A DNA stretch of 40,947 nt from CAZEIW01 sp964512305 (GCA_964512305.1 CAZEIW010000034.1:1-40947); one strand, 5' to 3'. Shown: positions 19,378-28,586, counted from the first letter of the stretch. The notes: generated from the letters alone by a model not told the origin. Program-made: numbers and translations.

Positions 19378-20691
19378 ATGAACCTGAAACTCGCCGGGGC
19401 CGCCCTGATCGCAACCGCCCTGATGGCATCGGCGATGATCTGTTCCAGCGCTGCAACGGCCGCGGTGGAAAACCCGCAATTCCGCGTGGCCCCCGTCGAT
19501 GAAGCCTGGCGCGCCAGCCTGCCCCGTGACGCCGCGGCGGCTACCAAGGCCTACCTGGACCGCCTGCCGACCGAAGTCGTCGCCCGGTCGAACGCGTACT
19601 TCGAGGGCGGCTACTGGCTGCGGCTTTGGAACCTCCTTCTCTGGTTCGCGATCTCGGCCATCCTTCTGAGCGGGAAACGGTCGGCGCGGGTGCGCGATTG
19701 GGCGCAACGCGTCGGCCGCGTGCCGTTCTTTCGGGACGCGATCTACGGGGCGTTCTTCGCCCTCGCCACCTTCATCCTCGCGCTGCCGCTTTCGATCTAT
19801 GAAGGCTTCGTGCGCGAGCACGAGTACGGCATGGCCACCCAGACGTTCGCACCGTGGTTCGGGGAGCGGCTGATCGGGCTCTGCGTCAGCATGCCGATCA
19901 GTGCTCTCGTGGCCGGCGTGCTGTACGCGGCGATCCGCCGTGCCGGCCAGCGTTGGTGGCTTTGGGGCACGGGCGTCACCGCCGCGCTGACGGTCCTGCT
20001 GCTGCTGATCGGGCCGGTGTGGATCGATCCGTTGTTCAACACCTACAAGCCGGTGGAAAACGGTGAGATCAAGGCGGCGGTCCTTGCGATGGCCCAAGCC
20101 GACGGCGTGCCGGTCGACAACGTCTACCAGTTCGACGCATCACGCCAGACGACGCGCGTGAGCGCCAACGTCTCGGGAATCTTCGGCTCGGCCGCGGTGC
20201 GACTGAACGACAACCTGTTGCGCGCCTCGCTGCCCGAGATCCGCTTCGTCATGGGGCACGAGCTCGGCCACTACGTGCTGAATCACATCTACAAGATGAT
20301 CGCGGAGTTCACGCTGCTCTTCATGGCCGGCTTCCTGTTTGCGCAGTGGGCCATGGATCGCCTGCTTGTCCGATTCGGAGCGCGGTTCGGCCTCGGCGGC
20401 GTTGGCGACGTCGCAAGCCTGCCGATGCTGTCCTCGGTCTTCGCGGTCTTCCTGTTCGTTGCGACGCCGGTCACCAGCACGCTGATTCGCACCCAGGAGA
20501 TCGAGGCCGACCGCTTCGGCCTGAATCTGGCGCGCGAGCCGCACGGCGCGGCCGAGGTCTTCCTCAAACTGACCGAATACCGCAAGCCCGACCCCGGTCC
20601 GGTGGAGGAGTTCATCTTCTTCGATCACCCGAGCACCCGGTTCCGGATCCACGACGCGATGCGCTGGCGTGAAGCGATGGGGACTCCGTGA
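19378..20691 (+). CDS. M48-family membrane metalloprotease (Ste24/CAAX-protease-like)
   Basis: Predicted zinc protease of the inner membrane, 437 residues. The N-terminus looks like a signal peptide or first membrane helix (LAGAALIATALMASAMICSS). Several further hydrophobic segments follow (WNLLLWFAISAILLSG, AFFALATFILALPLS, WWLWGTGVTAALTVLLLLIG). The zinc motif HELGH is at residues 294-298 and the second motif EIEAD at 374-378, the spacing expected for M48A. GPVWIDPLFNTYKP is typical of Ste24-like proteins. Bacterial members are thought to act in membrane-protein quality control. The gene follows the REP-like element, so it is probably transcribed separately from eda. Confidence 0.9.
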   Translation: MNLKLAGAALIATALMASAMICSSAATAAVENPQFRVAPVDEAWRASLPRDAAAATKAYLDRLPTEVVARSNAYFEGGYWLRLWNLLLWFAISAILLSGKRSARVRDWAQRVGRVPFFRDAIYGAFFALATFILALPLSIYEGFVREHEYGMATQTFAPWFGERLIGLCVSMPISALVAGVLYAAIRRAGQRWWLWGTGVTAALTVLLLLIGPVWIDPLFNTYKPVENGEIKAAVLAMAQADGVPVDNVYQFDASRQTTRVSANVSGIFGSAAVRLNDNLLRASLPEIRFVMGHELGHYVLNHIYKMIAEFTLLFMAGFLFAQWAMDRLLVRFGARFGLGGVGDVASLPMLSSVFAVFLFVATPVTSTLIRTQEIEADRFGLNLAREPHGAAEVFLKLTEYRKPDPGPVEEFIFFDHPSTRFRIHDAMRWREAMGTP

Positions 20692-20707
20692 CGATGAAGT
20701 CGGGCGA

Positions 20708-21769
20708 TCAGCCAGCCTCGACTTCGCGCCGCTCGCGCGCGCTGCGCAGACCGAGGTCGAGCAGCCGCTGCACGGCGACGGCCTCGCCCGGCGGCACCGG
20801 ATTCGTGCCGCTGCCCCGAAGCGCATCGCGCACCGCCGCGTAGTACGCCGGATAGGCGCCCGGCAGCAGGGCCAGGGGTTGCTCGACGACGTCCGTGCCG
20901 CGGTCGAGCGCGATGCGCCCGCAGCGGCGTTCGCGCCCCCACTCGGCGGAGCGGATCGCCGCGCGATCGGCACCGGACTTCAGCGCGTCCTCCTGGCCGT
21001 CCAGTCCTTCGATCGTCAGGCTGCCGCCTGTTCCGTGGACGATGAAGCGCGCGCCCGGCTGCGCGGCCAGCGCGCTGGCGTGCAGCCGCACGCGCAACCC
21101 TGCGTGCTCGCCATGCGCCCAGCGCAGCTGCGCGTGGAACCAGTCGTCGGCCTGCGCTCCGTCGCGCGTCGCGGCCACGTCGAGCGACAGCGCGGCCGGC
21201 GTCCCGAACAGGCGCAGCGCCTGGTCGATCAGGTGCGGTCCGAGGTCCAGCCACAGGCCGGCGCCCGCGCCGGGCCCTTCGCGCCAGCGCGCGCGCACCT
21301 GCGGCCGGAAGCGGTCGAACTGCGACACGAGCTCGACCACCCGACCCAGGCGCCGCTCGCGCAGCACCTGCGTCAGCGTCAGGAAATCGCTGTCCCAGCG
21401 CCGGTTCTGGAACACGCTCAGCAGACGCCCGCTGCCGCGCGCGGCCGCCTCGAGTTCCCCGGCCTGAGCCATGTCCAGCGCGAACGGTTTGTCGACCACG
21501 ACGTTGCGTCCCGCGGCCAGCGCCGCCATCGCCTGCGGATGGTGCAGCTCGTTCGGCGTCGCGATCACGACCAGGTCGAGGTCGTCGCGCGCGATCAACG
21601 CCGCGGCGTCTCTGACGGCGACGTCGCGGCCGAGCGCCGCGTGCACCTTTGCGGGATCGCTGCTGGCCACGGCGGCCAGCCGCAGTCCGTCCGTGGCCGT
21701 GATCAGGGGCGCGTGCAGCCAACGCCCGGCAAAGCCGAAGCCGATCAAGCCGACACGTCGTTCGTCCAA
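20708..21769 (-). CDS. Gfo/Idh/MocA-family oxidoreductase
   Basis: NAD(P)-dependent sugar or polyol oxidoreductase of about 353 residues. Rossmann motif: VGLIGFGFAGRWLHAPLI at the N-terminus. Family motifs: LVVIATPNELHHPQAMAAL and the catalytic-Lys motif NVVVDKPFALD, then WLDLGPHLIDQALRLFG with the conserved Asp and His in the active-site half. No ATG is suitably placed; the TTG at 21769 puts the Rossmann strand at residue 5 and has a purine-rich AGGCGG nearby. An in-frame start further upstream, at 21874, adds 35 residues without family similarity. It resembles YdgJ-type proteins. It is convergent with the M48 gene and divergent from zwf. The substrate is unknown. Confidence 0.88.
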   Translation of the reverse strand: MDERRVGLIGFGFAGRWLHAPLITATDGLRLAAVASSDPAKVHAALGRDVAVRDAAALIARDDLDLVVIATPNELHHPQAMAALAAGRNVVVDKPFALDMAQAGELEAAARGSGRLLSVFQNRRWDSDFLTLTQVLRERRLGRVVELVSQFDRFRPQVRARWREGPGAGAGLWLDLGPHLIDQALRLFGTPAALSLDVAATRDGAQADDWFHAQLRWAHGEHAGLRVRLHASALAAQPGARFIVHGTGGSLTIEGLDGQEDALKSGADRAAIRSAEWGRERRCGRIALDRGTDVVEQPLALLPGAYPAYYAAVRDALRGSGTNPVPPGEAVAVQRLLDLGLRSARERREVEAG

Positions 21770-21942
21770 GGCCGTCCGCCTTTCCAAGTTGCCGCGATCG
21801 AAAGTAAGCCAGCTACAAGAGTCAATGCCCCAACTCGGTGCCGGGCCTGACGCCGGGGCGCTTTCTTCAACCATATCATCAACTTGGTGCAGCGTCGCCG
21901 TGCCTGGTTGGGGTTATCGGGGAAACCGGCCAATCTGCGGGC

Positions 21943-21971
21943 TTGGCGCTAACATGTAGTTTTTCTACAGT
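21943..21971 (+). promoter_or_regulatory. zwf promoter with embedded HexR-like operator
   Basis: TGTAGTTTTTCTACA (21955-21969) is a perfect TGTAG-N5-CTACA palindrome and the best copy of the motif in the window. It lies between a candidate -35 TTGGCG (21943-21948) and -10 TACAGT (21966-21971), spaced 17 nt and matching four consensus bases each. A protein bound there would compete directly with RNA polymerase. The operator ends 40 bp before the zwf start. Confidence 0.65.
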
Positions 21972-22009
21972 TACGCGCCGTACCGAAAGCGGTTGAAAGG
22001 AAGACGCAC

Positions 22010-23488
22010 GTGGCTGCGCACTCATTCGATCTGGTGCTGTTCGGGGGAACCGGCGACCTCGCCGGTCGCAAGCTCCTGCCGGCGCTCTACAGCCAGTTCC
22101 ATGACCGCAACATCGCGCCCGATGCGTCCATCCTCGCCACCGCCCGCCACAAGATGTCGGGCGCCGAGTTCCGCGCGTTCGCGCGCGAAAAGGTGCGCGA
22201 GAACGTCGATGCCGCGCAGTTCGATGCCGCGGATTGCGATGCATTCCTGAGCCGCATCGACTACTTTCCAACCGACGCGACGGACGGGGCGACGTTCGCG
22301 GCGCTTGCCAAGCGCCTGCGCGCGGCGCCCGAATCGCGCGCCGATGCGCCTCGCCCCAGGGTGTTCTTCCTCGCCACCACGCCGTCCCTGTTCGCGGGCA
22401 TCTGCAGCCACCTGGCCGCCGCCGGAGCGGTCACGCAGGATTCGCGCGTCGTCCTCGAAAAGCCGCTCGGCACCGATCTCGCCTCGTCGAAGTCGATCAA
22501 CGACGCGGTCGCGCTCACGTTTCCCGAGGACAGGATCTACCGGATCGACCACTACCTCGGCAAGGAGAGCGTGCAGAACCTGCTCGCGCTGCGCTTTGCC
22601 AACTCGATGTTCGAGCCGCTGTGGTCGCGCGCGTGGGTCCACGACGTGCAGATCACGATCGCCGAGCAGGTGGGCGTCGAGGGGCGCGGCGAGTTCTACG
22701 ACCAGACCGGCGCGTTGCGCGACATGGTGCAGAACCATCTGCTGCAGCTCCTGTGCATCGTGGCGATGGAGCCGCCGATCTCGATCGACTCCGACGCCGT
22801 GCGCGACGCCAAGCTGCAGGTGCTGCGCGCGCTGCGGCCTTTCTCGGAAGCCGACGTGCGCAGCCGCACGGTGCGCGGGCAATACCGCGCCGGCGCGGTG
22901 GCGGGCAAGCCGGTCCCGGGCTACCTCGAGGAACCCGGCATTCCGGCCGGCAGCCCGACCGAGACCTTCGCGGCGCTGAAGCTCGATCTGGGCACGTGGC
23001 GCTGGGCCGGCGTGCCCTTCTACCTTCGCACGGGCAAGCGGATGCAGGAGCGGCTGGCGCAGATCGTGGTCAATTTCAACAACGTGCCGCACCCGATCCT
23101 CGACGAGCCGAGCGGCGACGGGACTCGCAACCGCCTGATCATCCGGCTGCAGCCCGACGATGGGCTGACGCTGCAGTTGCAGGCCAAGACGCCGGGCGAC
23201 GGCATGCGGCTGCAATCGATCGCGCTCGACCTGCTCTTCAAGGAGACGCTGAAGGCGCGGATGCTCGACGCGTACGAGCGGCTGTTGATGGACGTGATCC
23301 GCGGCCGCCTGACGCTGTTCATGCGTCGCGACGAGCTCGAGGCCGCCTGGTCGTGGATCGAGCCCGTGATGCACGGCTGGGCCGCGATGGACGAGGCGCC
23401 GAAGTCCTATACCGCCGGCACCTGGGGGCCGGCAGCATCGAGCGCGCTGGTGAGCCGCGACGGGTGCACCTGGACCGAGGAGGCCTGA
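22010..23488 (+). CDS. zwf: Glucose-6-phosphate 1-dehydrogenase
   Basis: Oxidises glucose-6-phosphate to 6-phosphogluconolactone with NAD(P)+, the entry to the Entner-Doudoroff and pentose-phosphate pathways. It starts at GTG 22010 after AAAGGAAG (21996-22003). The 492-residue length is standard. The nucleotide-binding motif FGGTGDLAGRKLLPALY is at residues 10-26, the VLEKPLGTDLASS loop follows, and the substrate motif RIDHYLGKE is at 178-186. Other landmarks are FYDQTGALRDMVQNHLLQ and VPFYLRTGKRM. First gene of zwf-pgl-glk, whose promoter holds the strongest HexR-like site. Confidence 0.97.
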   Translation: MAAHSFDLVLFGGTGDLAGRKLLPALYSQFHDRNIAPDASILATARHKMSGAEFRAFAREKVRENVDAAQFDAADCDAFLSRIDYFPTDATDGATFAALAKRLRAAPESRADAPRPRVFFLATTPSLFAGICSHLAAAGAVTQDSRVVLEKPLGTDLASSKSINDAVALTFPEDRIYRIDHYLGKESVQNLLALRFANSMFEPLWSRAWVHDVQITIAEQVGVEGRGEFYDQTGALRDMVQNHLLQLLCIVAMEPPISIDSDAVRDAKLQVLRALRPFSEADVRSRTVRGQYRAGAVAGKPVPGYLEEPGIPAGSPTETFAALKLDLGTWRWAGVPFYLRTGKRMQERLAQIVVNFNNVPHPILDEPSGDGTRNRLIIRLQPDDGLTLQLQAKTPGDGMRLQSIALDLLFKETLKARMLDAYERLLMDVIRGRLTLFMRRDELEAAWSWIEPVMHGWAAMDEAPKSYTAGTWGPAASSALVSRDGCTWTEEA

Positions 23489-23491
23489 AGC

Positions 23492-24232
23492 GTGTCCGAT
23501 CACGTCGCCGCCGCGCGCGAGGGCCTGATCGCGATCCACGATCTCGACGACACGGACGCGCTGGCGCAGGCGGTTGCCGGCGCGGTGCGGCAGGCGGTGG
23601 AGGAGGGCACGCAGCGGCGCGGCACGGCGTCGCTGGTGGTCACCGGCGGCAGCACGCCCGCGCTGTACTACCCGCGGGTCGCCGCGCTGCCGCTGTCCTG
23701 GGAGCGGGTCTGGATCACGCTGTCCGACGAACGCTGGGTCGGGCCGGACGATGCGGACAGCAACGAGCGCCTCGTGCGCGAGAGCCTGCTGCGCGGCCCG
23801 GCGGCGGCCGCGCGGTTCGTGCCGCTGAAGACCGCCGCCGGCGATCCGCGCCTGGGCTGCGCCGAGGCGGCGCAGCGCCTGCGGCAGGTGCCGCACCCGT
23901 ACGACCTCGTGCTGCTCGGCGTCGGCGCCGATTCGCACATCGCCTCGCTCTTCCCGGGCGCCCCCGAGCTCGACGCCGCGCTCGATCCAGCCTTCGCCCA
24001 GCCCTGCTGCGCGGTCACCCCGCCCGCCGGGATCAAGCCCGCGCTCGGGCGGCTGTCGCTGAGTTTCGAGGAGCTGCTCCACAGCCGCCGGATCGTGATC
24101 GCGGCGCGCGGCGCCGACAAGCGCGATGCGCTGCTGCGCGCCGCCGCGGGTCGCTGGCCGCAGCGCTCGCCGCTCGCCGAGCTGGCGAGGCGCGCACGCC
24201 AACCGGTCGATTTCTACGGGTGCCCCGCATGA
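23492..24232 (+). CDS. pgl: 6-Phosphogluconolactonase (DevB type)
   Basis: Hydrolyses 6-phosphogluconolactone to 6-phosphogluconate. A 246-residue member of the glucosamine-6-phosphate isomerase/lactonase fold, with LVVTGGSTPALYYP, TLSDERWVGPDDADSNERLVR and the late LGVGADSHIASLFPG. In most DevB proteins this last motif reads DGHTASLFP; here Ser148 and Ile150 replace Gly and Thr around the conserved Asp147 and His149. The start is GTG 23492, 3 nt after the zwf stop, and the stop overlaps the glk start (ATGA). The operon position supports the call despite the motif change. Confidence 0.93.
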   Translation: MSDHVAAAREGLIAIHDLDDTDALAQAVAGAVRQAVEEGTQRRGTASLVVTGGSTPALYYPRVAALPLSWERVWITLSDERWVGPDDADSNERLVRESLLRGPAAAARFVPLKTAAGDPRLGCAEAAQRLRQVPHPYDLVLLGVGADSHIASLFPGAPELDAALDPAFAQPCCAVTPPAGIKPALGRLSLSFEELLHSRRIVIAARGADKRDALLRAAAGRWPQRSPLAELARRARQPVDFYGCPA

Positions 24233-25221
24233 TCACCGATGCCACGCTCTATCCCTGGCTGGTCGCCGACATCGGCGGGACCAACGCGCGCTTCGGCCTG
24301 GTGCGCTCGCCCGGCGCCGCGGTCGACTCGATCGAAGCGCTGCGCTGCGCCGAGTACGCGACGCCGCAGGACGCCGCCAACACCTACCTGGACCGTCTCG
24401 CGGCGGGCGGCGCCGGGCGTCCGCAGCCGCGGCTGGCGGCTTTTGCGCTGGCCACGCCCGTGCATGCCGAAACGGTCAAGATGACCAACAGCGACTGGGT
24501 CGTCTCGCGCCAGGGCGTCGAGTCGGCGCTCGGCCTGCGGCGCCTGACGATGTTCAACGACTTCGAGGCGCTCGCGCTGTCGCTGCCGAAACTCGGCCCG
24601 GGCGACGTGACGCCGATCGGGCCCGGGGCGCCGATACCTTCCCTGACGATGGCCGCGATCGGGCCCGGGACGGGCCTGGGCGTGGCGCTGTGCATTCCGA
24701 CGCGCCGGGGCTGGCGTGCCGTCGCCGGCGAAGGCGGCCACTCGACGGCCTGCGCGGTCGACGACTTCGAAAGCGAGATCCTGCGCGTCGTGCGGTCGCA
24801 GTACGAGCACGTCTCGGCCGAGCGCATCCTGTCGGGCATCGGGCTGCCGCTGCTGTACACGGCGGTGGCGCGCGTGCGCGGCGCGCCCGACGACAGGCTG
24901 GCTGCCGAGGAGATCACCGCCGCGGCGATGGCGGGCACCGACGAGTGCTGCGTGGCGACGCTCGAGACCTTCTGCGCGATGCTCGGGACCTTTGCCGGCA
25001 ACGTCGCGCTGACCGGCGGCGCGCGCGGCGGCATGTTCGTGGCCGGCGGCATCGCGCAGAAGCTGGGCGACTTCTTCCTGCACTCGCGCTTCCGCGAGCG
25101 CTTCGAGGACAAGGGGCGCTTCCGCGACTACCTGCGCGCGATCGCCACCTGCCTGATCACCGCCCCGTACGCCGCGCTCAACGGCGCCGCGTACGGCATC
25201 CAGTACGAGCTCGACGCCTAG
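24229..25221 (+). CDS. glk: Glucokinase
   Basis: ATP-dependent glucose kinase, 330 residues, of the non-ROK Glk family found in E. coli. Landmarks are the phosphate motif VADIGGTNARFGLV (residues about 11-24), LATPVHAETVKMTNSDWVVS, MFNDFEALALSLP with the catalytic Asp, IGPGTGLGVAL, GEGGHS and FVAGGIAQKL. The ATG at 24229 overlaps the pgl stop codon by 4 nt. Third gene of zwf-pgl-glk, so glucose phosphorylation is co-expressed with its oxidation, which fits an organism that uses the Entner-Doudoroff route without relying on a sugar PTS. It is convergent with the fructokinase gene, 9 nt away. Confidence 0.95.
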   Translation: MITDATLYPWLVADIGGTNARFGLVRSPGAAVDSIEALRCAEYATPQDAANTYLDRLAAGGAGRPQPRLAAFALATPVHAETVKMTNSDWVVSRQGVESALGLRRLTMFNDFEALALSLPKLGPGDVTPIGPGAPIPSLTMAAIGPGTGLGVALCIPTRRGWRAVAGEGGHSTACAVDDFESEILRVVRSQYEHVSAERILSGIGLPLLYTAVARVRGAPDDRLAAEEITAAAMAGTDECCVATLETFCAMLGTFAGNVALTGGARGGMFVAGGIAQKLGDFFLHSRFRERFEDKGRFRDYLRAIATCLITAPYAALNGAAYGIQYELDA

Positions 25222-25230
25222 GGAGCGTGT

Positions 25231-26157
25231 TTAACCCAGCTCCGCCCGCCGCGGCAGATCCGCCCCGCGACGCGAGCAGGTGATCGCCGCCGCGCGCATG
25301 GCGAACGTCAGCGCCTCGCGCATCGCCGCCTCGTCGAGCTGCGCGACCGCCGCGGGGTCGATGCGCCCGGTCTCTGCCAGCCACGCGAGCAGCGCGGCCT
25401 GGAAGCTGTCGCCCGCGCCGACGGTGTCGACGACCTGCACCGGCTGCGACGGCACTGCGACGGTGGCCCGCGCGGCGAATCCGATCGCGCCTTCGCCGCC
25501 GCGGGTCACCACGACGCAGCCTGTTCCCGCTGCCAGCGCCTGGGCGGCGAAGTCCTGCGGCGTGCGCCCGGGGAAGAGCAGCCCGAGGTCCTCGTCGCTG
25601 ATCTTCAGCAGCTGCGCGCGCGGCTGCATCCAGTCCAGCGCGGCGCGCCAGCGGTCGAGGTCGGGCTCGACCTTGGTCCGCACGTTGGGGTCGTAGCTGA
25701 TCACGCGCCGGCCCCGCTCGCGCTCGACCAGGATGCGCTGAACCGACGCCACGGGCTCGACGACCATCGCGAACGAGCCGAAATGGAACGCGCGCGCGGA
25801 CGCCGGCACCGTGGCCAGGTCGTCGGCGCGCAGCAGGCGGTCGGCGCCGTCGCGGCCATAGAACGCGTAGGAGGGCGCGCCGCGCTCGTCGAGCCCGACC
25901 AGGCTCAGCGTCGTCGGCGCCCCGATGCGCGCGACGCAGCGGGTGTCGATGCCTTCGTCGCGCATCGCGCGCAGCAGCCGCTCGCCCGCGAAGTCGGTCC
26001 CGACCCCGCCCAGGAACGCGACCGGCTGGCCCAGCCTGGCCAGCCCGAGCGCGACGTTGAACGGCGAGCCGCCGATGCGGGCGTCGAAGCGCATGCCGGA
26101 GGGCGTGTCGCCGGCCGCGAAAAGGTCGAACAGTGCTTCCCCACAGACGATGAACAT
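25231..26157 (-). CDS. PfkB-family fructokinase
   Basis: Ribokinase-family sugar kinase, 308 residues, most likely phosphorylating fructose to fructose-6-phosphate. The N-terminus FIVCGEALFDLF and the substrate motif IGGSPFNVALGLARLG are typical of fructokinases; the PfkB signature 2 is DTVGAGDSFQAALLAW, whose Asp is the catalytic base. The ATG at 26157 begins the usual N-terminal strand. The gene is divergent from the fructose transporter frcBCA and shares with it a 21-bp operator, so uptake and phosphorylation are probably induced together. Fructokinase is favoured over other PfkB activities by this context. Confidence 0.92.
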   Translation of the reverse strand: MFIVCGEALFDLFAAGDTPSGMRFDARIGGSPFNVALGLARLGQPVAFLGGVGTDFAGERLLRAMRDEGIDTRCVARIGAPTTLSLVGLDERGAPSYAFYGRDGADRLLRADDLATVPASARAFHFGSFAMVVEPVASVQRILVERERGRRVISYDPNVRTKVEPDLDRWRAALDWMQPRAQLLKISDEDLGLLFPGRTPQDFAAQALAAGTGCVVVTRGGEGAIGFAARATVAVPSQPVQVVDTVGAGDSFQAALLAWLAETGRIDPAAVAQLDEAAMREALTFAMRAAAITCSRRGADLPRRAELG

Positions 26158-26210
26158 GCCTGCAATCTCCTTGCTGGCTTCCCGGTTGGTCCGACTCCCG
26201 TATTCTTATT

Positions 26211-26231
26211 AATAAATCCACTTGATTTATT
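26211..26231. promoter_or_regulatory. 21-bp operator between fructokinase and frcB (probable ROK site)
   Basis: Perfect inverted repeat AATAAATC-CACTT-GATTTATT, strikingly AT-rich for this sequence. It lies 53 bp upstream of the fructokinase start and 135 bp upstream of frcB. Long AT-rich arms with a short spacer are typical of ROK/NagC/Mlc-type operators, and a ROK regulator is encoded at 29843-31078 in the same cluster. The link is inferred. Confidence 0.6.
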
Positions 26232-26366
26232 TACGCGAGGCTAGCATGATGGCGCCGCTCGCTGCAACGACGGCGTGCATCCGGCAGGGGCCGCAGGCAA
26301 AGCGGCGCGCCGGAGGGCACTGGCGGAGGCGCGAAGGCGAGCGCACCTCACCCAAGGAGACCCCTG

Positions 26367-27359
26367 ATGCGCACTTTGTTGCTCGCCAGCTCGCTGGCGC
26401 TGTGCGCCGGCGTTGCGTTCGGCGCCGGCGAACCGGTGATCGGCCTGATCACCAAGACCGACACCAATCCGTTCTTCGTCAAGATGAAGGAGGGCGCGAC
26501 CCAGGCCGCGCAGGCCAAGGGCGCCCGCCTGCTGGCCGGTGCCGGCAAGGCCGACGGCGACAACGCCGGCCAGGTCACGGCGATGGAGAACATGATCGCC
26601 GCCGGCGCGAAGACCATTTTGATCACGCCCAGCGACAGCAAGGCGATCGTGCCGGCGATCAAGAAGGCGCGTGAGAAGGGCGTGATGGTGATCGCGCTCG
26701 ACAGCCCCGCCGATCCGGCCGACGCCACCGACGCGCTGTTCGCGACCGACAACTACAAGGCAGGGCTGCTGATCGGCGAGTACGCCAAGGCCGCGATGGC
26801 CGGCAAGCCGGTGCGCATCGTGACGCTCGACCTGTTCCCGGGCCACCCGGTGGGCGCGCAACGTCACAACGGCTTCCTCCAGGGTTTCGGGCTGGCGAGC
26901 TTCGACGCGAAGCACAATGATCTCGCGAAACCGGCCGAGGTGGTCTGCATGGCCGACAGTTACGGCGACCAGTCCAAGGGGCAGACCGCGATGGAAAACT
27001 GCCTGCAGAAAAACCCCGACGTCAACCTCGTCTATACGATCAACGAGCCCGCCGCCGCCGGGGCCTACACCGCGCTGAAGCGGTCCGGCAAGGAGAAGAA
27101 CGTGATGATCGTGTCGGTCGACGGCGGCTGCCAGGGCGTCCGCGACGTTGCGGCCGGCAAGATCGCCGCCACCTCGCAGCAGTACCCGCTGAAGATGGCG
27201 GCGATGGGCGTCGAAGCCGGCGTCGAGTACGCCGCCACGGGCAAGAAGGTGTCCGGCTATACCGACACCGGCGTGACGCTGATCGCCGCCAAGCCGGTCG
27301 CCGGCGTCGACAGCAAGGACACCAAGGTCGGCCTCGACCTGTGCTGGGGCAACAAGTAG
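26367..27359 (+). CDS. frcB: Fructose-type ABC transporter, periplasmic binding protein
   Basis: Periplasmic sugar-binding protein of 330 residues. A Sec signal peptide (MRTLLLASSLALCAGVAFG) precedes the mature start GEPVIGLITKTDTNPFFVK, a segment close to Sinorhizobium FrcB. Further landmarks are NMIAAGAKTILITPSDSKAI, VIALDSPAD and DLFPGHPVGAQRHNGF. AAGGAGA at 26354-26360 fixes the start. FrcB-type systems import fructose and, in some species, mannose or ribose; the adjacent fructokinase and AGE isomerase fit fructose and mannose. A hairpin follows in the 206-nt gap before the permease gene. Confidence 0.9.
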   Translation: MRTLLLASSLALCAGVAFGAGEPVIGLITKTDTNPFFVKMKEGATQAAQAKGARLLAGAGKADGDNAGQVTAMENMIAAGAKTILITPSDSKAIVPAIKKAREKGVMVIALDSPADPADATDALFATDNYKAGLLIGEYAKAAMAGKPVRIVTLDLFPGHPVGAQRHNGFLQGFGLASFDAKHNDLAKPAEVVCMADSYGDQSKGQTAMENCLQKNPDVNLVYTINEPAAAGAYTALKRSGKEKNVMIVSVDGGCQGVRDVAAGKIAATSQQYPLKMAAMGVEAGVEYAATGKKVSGYTDTGVTLIAAKPVAGVDSKDTKVGLDLCWGNK

Positions 27360-27442
27360 GCCCCGGGCAGCGTCGTCCGCGGTTATCCTTGCCATAGCCG
27401 GGTGCCAGCAGGAATGACGCTTGTGAATGCCGCGGGGGGTGC

Positions 27443-27469
27443 TCGAGGGGGGTCGCAGCCACCCCTCGA
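27443..27469 (+). terminator. Hairpin between frcB and frcC
   Basis: A perfect 8-bp stem TCGAGGGG/CCCCTCGA (27443-27450 with 27462-27469) with an 11-nt loop and no following T-run. As at xylF-xylH, it probably raises binding-protein mRNA over permease mRNA. Nothing else gene-like is seen in 27360-27565. Confidence 0.45.
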
Positions 27470-27565
27470 AGCCGATCCTCCCGCTTTTCGGTTCCGAAGC
27501 TGCAAGCACCAAACGTCCACCCCGGCCGCCCTTCGGAGCTACGCTTGCATCAAGGGGGCTCTCCC

Positions 27566-28585
27566 GTGACCGCTGCATCTTCGAACGCGCGCCCGCAGCT
27601 CCAACCCGGGTCCGGCAAGCGAAAGCTCTTCGGCGAGAAAGTCCAGAAGCTTCATCTTGGCGCGCTGGGCCCCGTTTTGGCGCTGCTGCTCGCGTGCATC
27701 TTCTTCGCCACCCGCTCGGACCGCTTCCTGTCGGGCGACAACTTCTCGCTGATCCTGCAGCAGGTCATGGTGGTCGGCGTGCTCGGCATCGGCCAGACGC
27801 TGGTCATCCTGACCGCCGGCATCGACCTGTCCTGCGGCATGGCGATGTCGCTCGGCTCGATCGTGATGGCGAAGTTCGCCACCGCGTACGGGCTGCCCCC
27901 GCTTGCGGCGATCGCCTGCGGCCTCGCCGTGACCACCGGCATCGGGCTCGTCAACGGCCTGCTCGTGACGCGCATCCGGTTGCCACCCTTCATCGTGACG
28001 CTCGGCACGCTGAATATCGCGTTCGCCATCACGCAGCTGTACTCGCAGTCGCAGACGGTCACCGACCTGCCGGATGCCCTGACCTGGCTCGGCGGCACGT
28101 TCTCGATCGGCAGCACGGAGGTCGCCTACGGCGCCGTGCTGATGCTCGTGCTTTACCTCGTGGCGTGGATCTGGCTGCGCGACACCGCGCACGGCCGGCA
28201 TGTCTACGCGGTCGGCAACCACCCGGAGGCCGCGCGCCTGACCGGCATTCCGACCATGCGCGTGCTGTTGCAGGTGTATGTCCTTGCCGGCCTGTTCTAC
28301 GGCATCGCGGCGCTGCTTTCGATCGCGCGCACCGGGGTCGGCGATCCGCAGGCGGGGCAGACCGAGAACCTGGACACGATTACCGCGGTCGTGCTGGGCG
28401 GCACCAGCCTGTTCGGCGGCCGCGGGGTCGTGCTGGGCACGCTGGTGGGGGCGCTGATCGTCGGCGTGTTCCGCAACGGGCTCACGCTGATGGGCGTGTC
28501 CTCGGTCTACCAGATCCTGATCACCGGGATCCTCGTGATCCTGGCGGTCGCCACCGATCAGTTGTCTCGAAAAGGGGCGCGCTGA
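27566..28585 (+). CDS. frcC: Fructose-type ABC transporter, permease
   Basis: Inner-membrane permease of 339 residues from GTG 27566, which follows AAGGGGG (27552-27558); the in-frame TTG at 27545 lies before that site and was rejected. A hydrophilic N-terminus of about 30 residues precedes the first membrane segment (LGPVLALLLACIFFAT). BPD_transp_2 landmarks are GQTLVILTAGIDLSCGMAM, RIRLPPFIVTLGTLNIAF, the cytoplasmic loop GNHPEAARLTGIPT and LGGTSLFGGRGVVLGTLVGAL. The stop is 1 nt before frcA. Confidence 0.93.
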   Translation: MTAASSNARPQLQPGSGKRKLFGEKVQKLHLGALGPVLALLLACIFFATRSDRFLSGDNFSLILQQVMVVGVLGIGQTLVILTAGIDLSCGMAMSLGSIVMAKFATAYGLPPLAAIACGLAVTTGIGLVNGLLVTRIRLPPFIVTLGTLNIAFAITQLYSQSQTVTDLPDALTWLGGTFSIGSTEVAYGAVLMLVLYLVAWIWLRDTAHGRHVYAVGNHPEAARLTGIPTMRVLLQVYVLAGLFYGIAALLSIARTGVGDPQAGQTENLDTITAVVLGGTSLFGGRGVVLGTLVGALIVGVFRNGLTLMGVSSVYQILITGILVILAVATDQLSRKGAR

Positions 28586-28586
28586 C

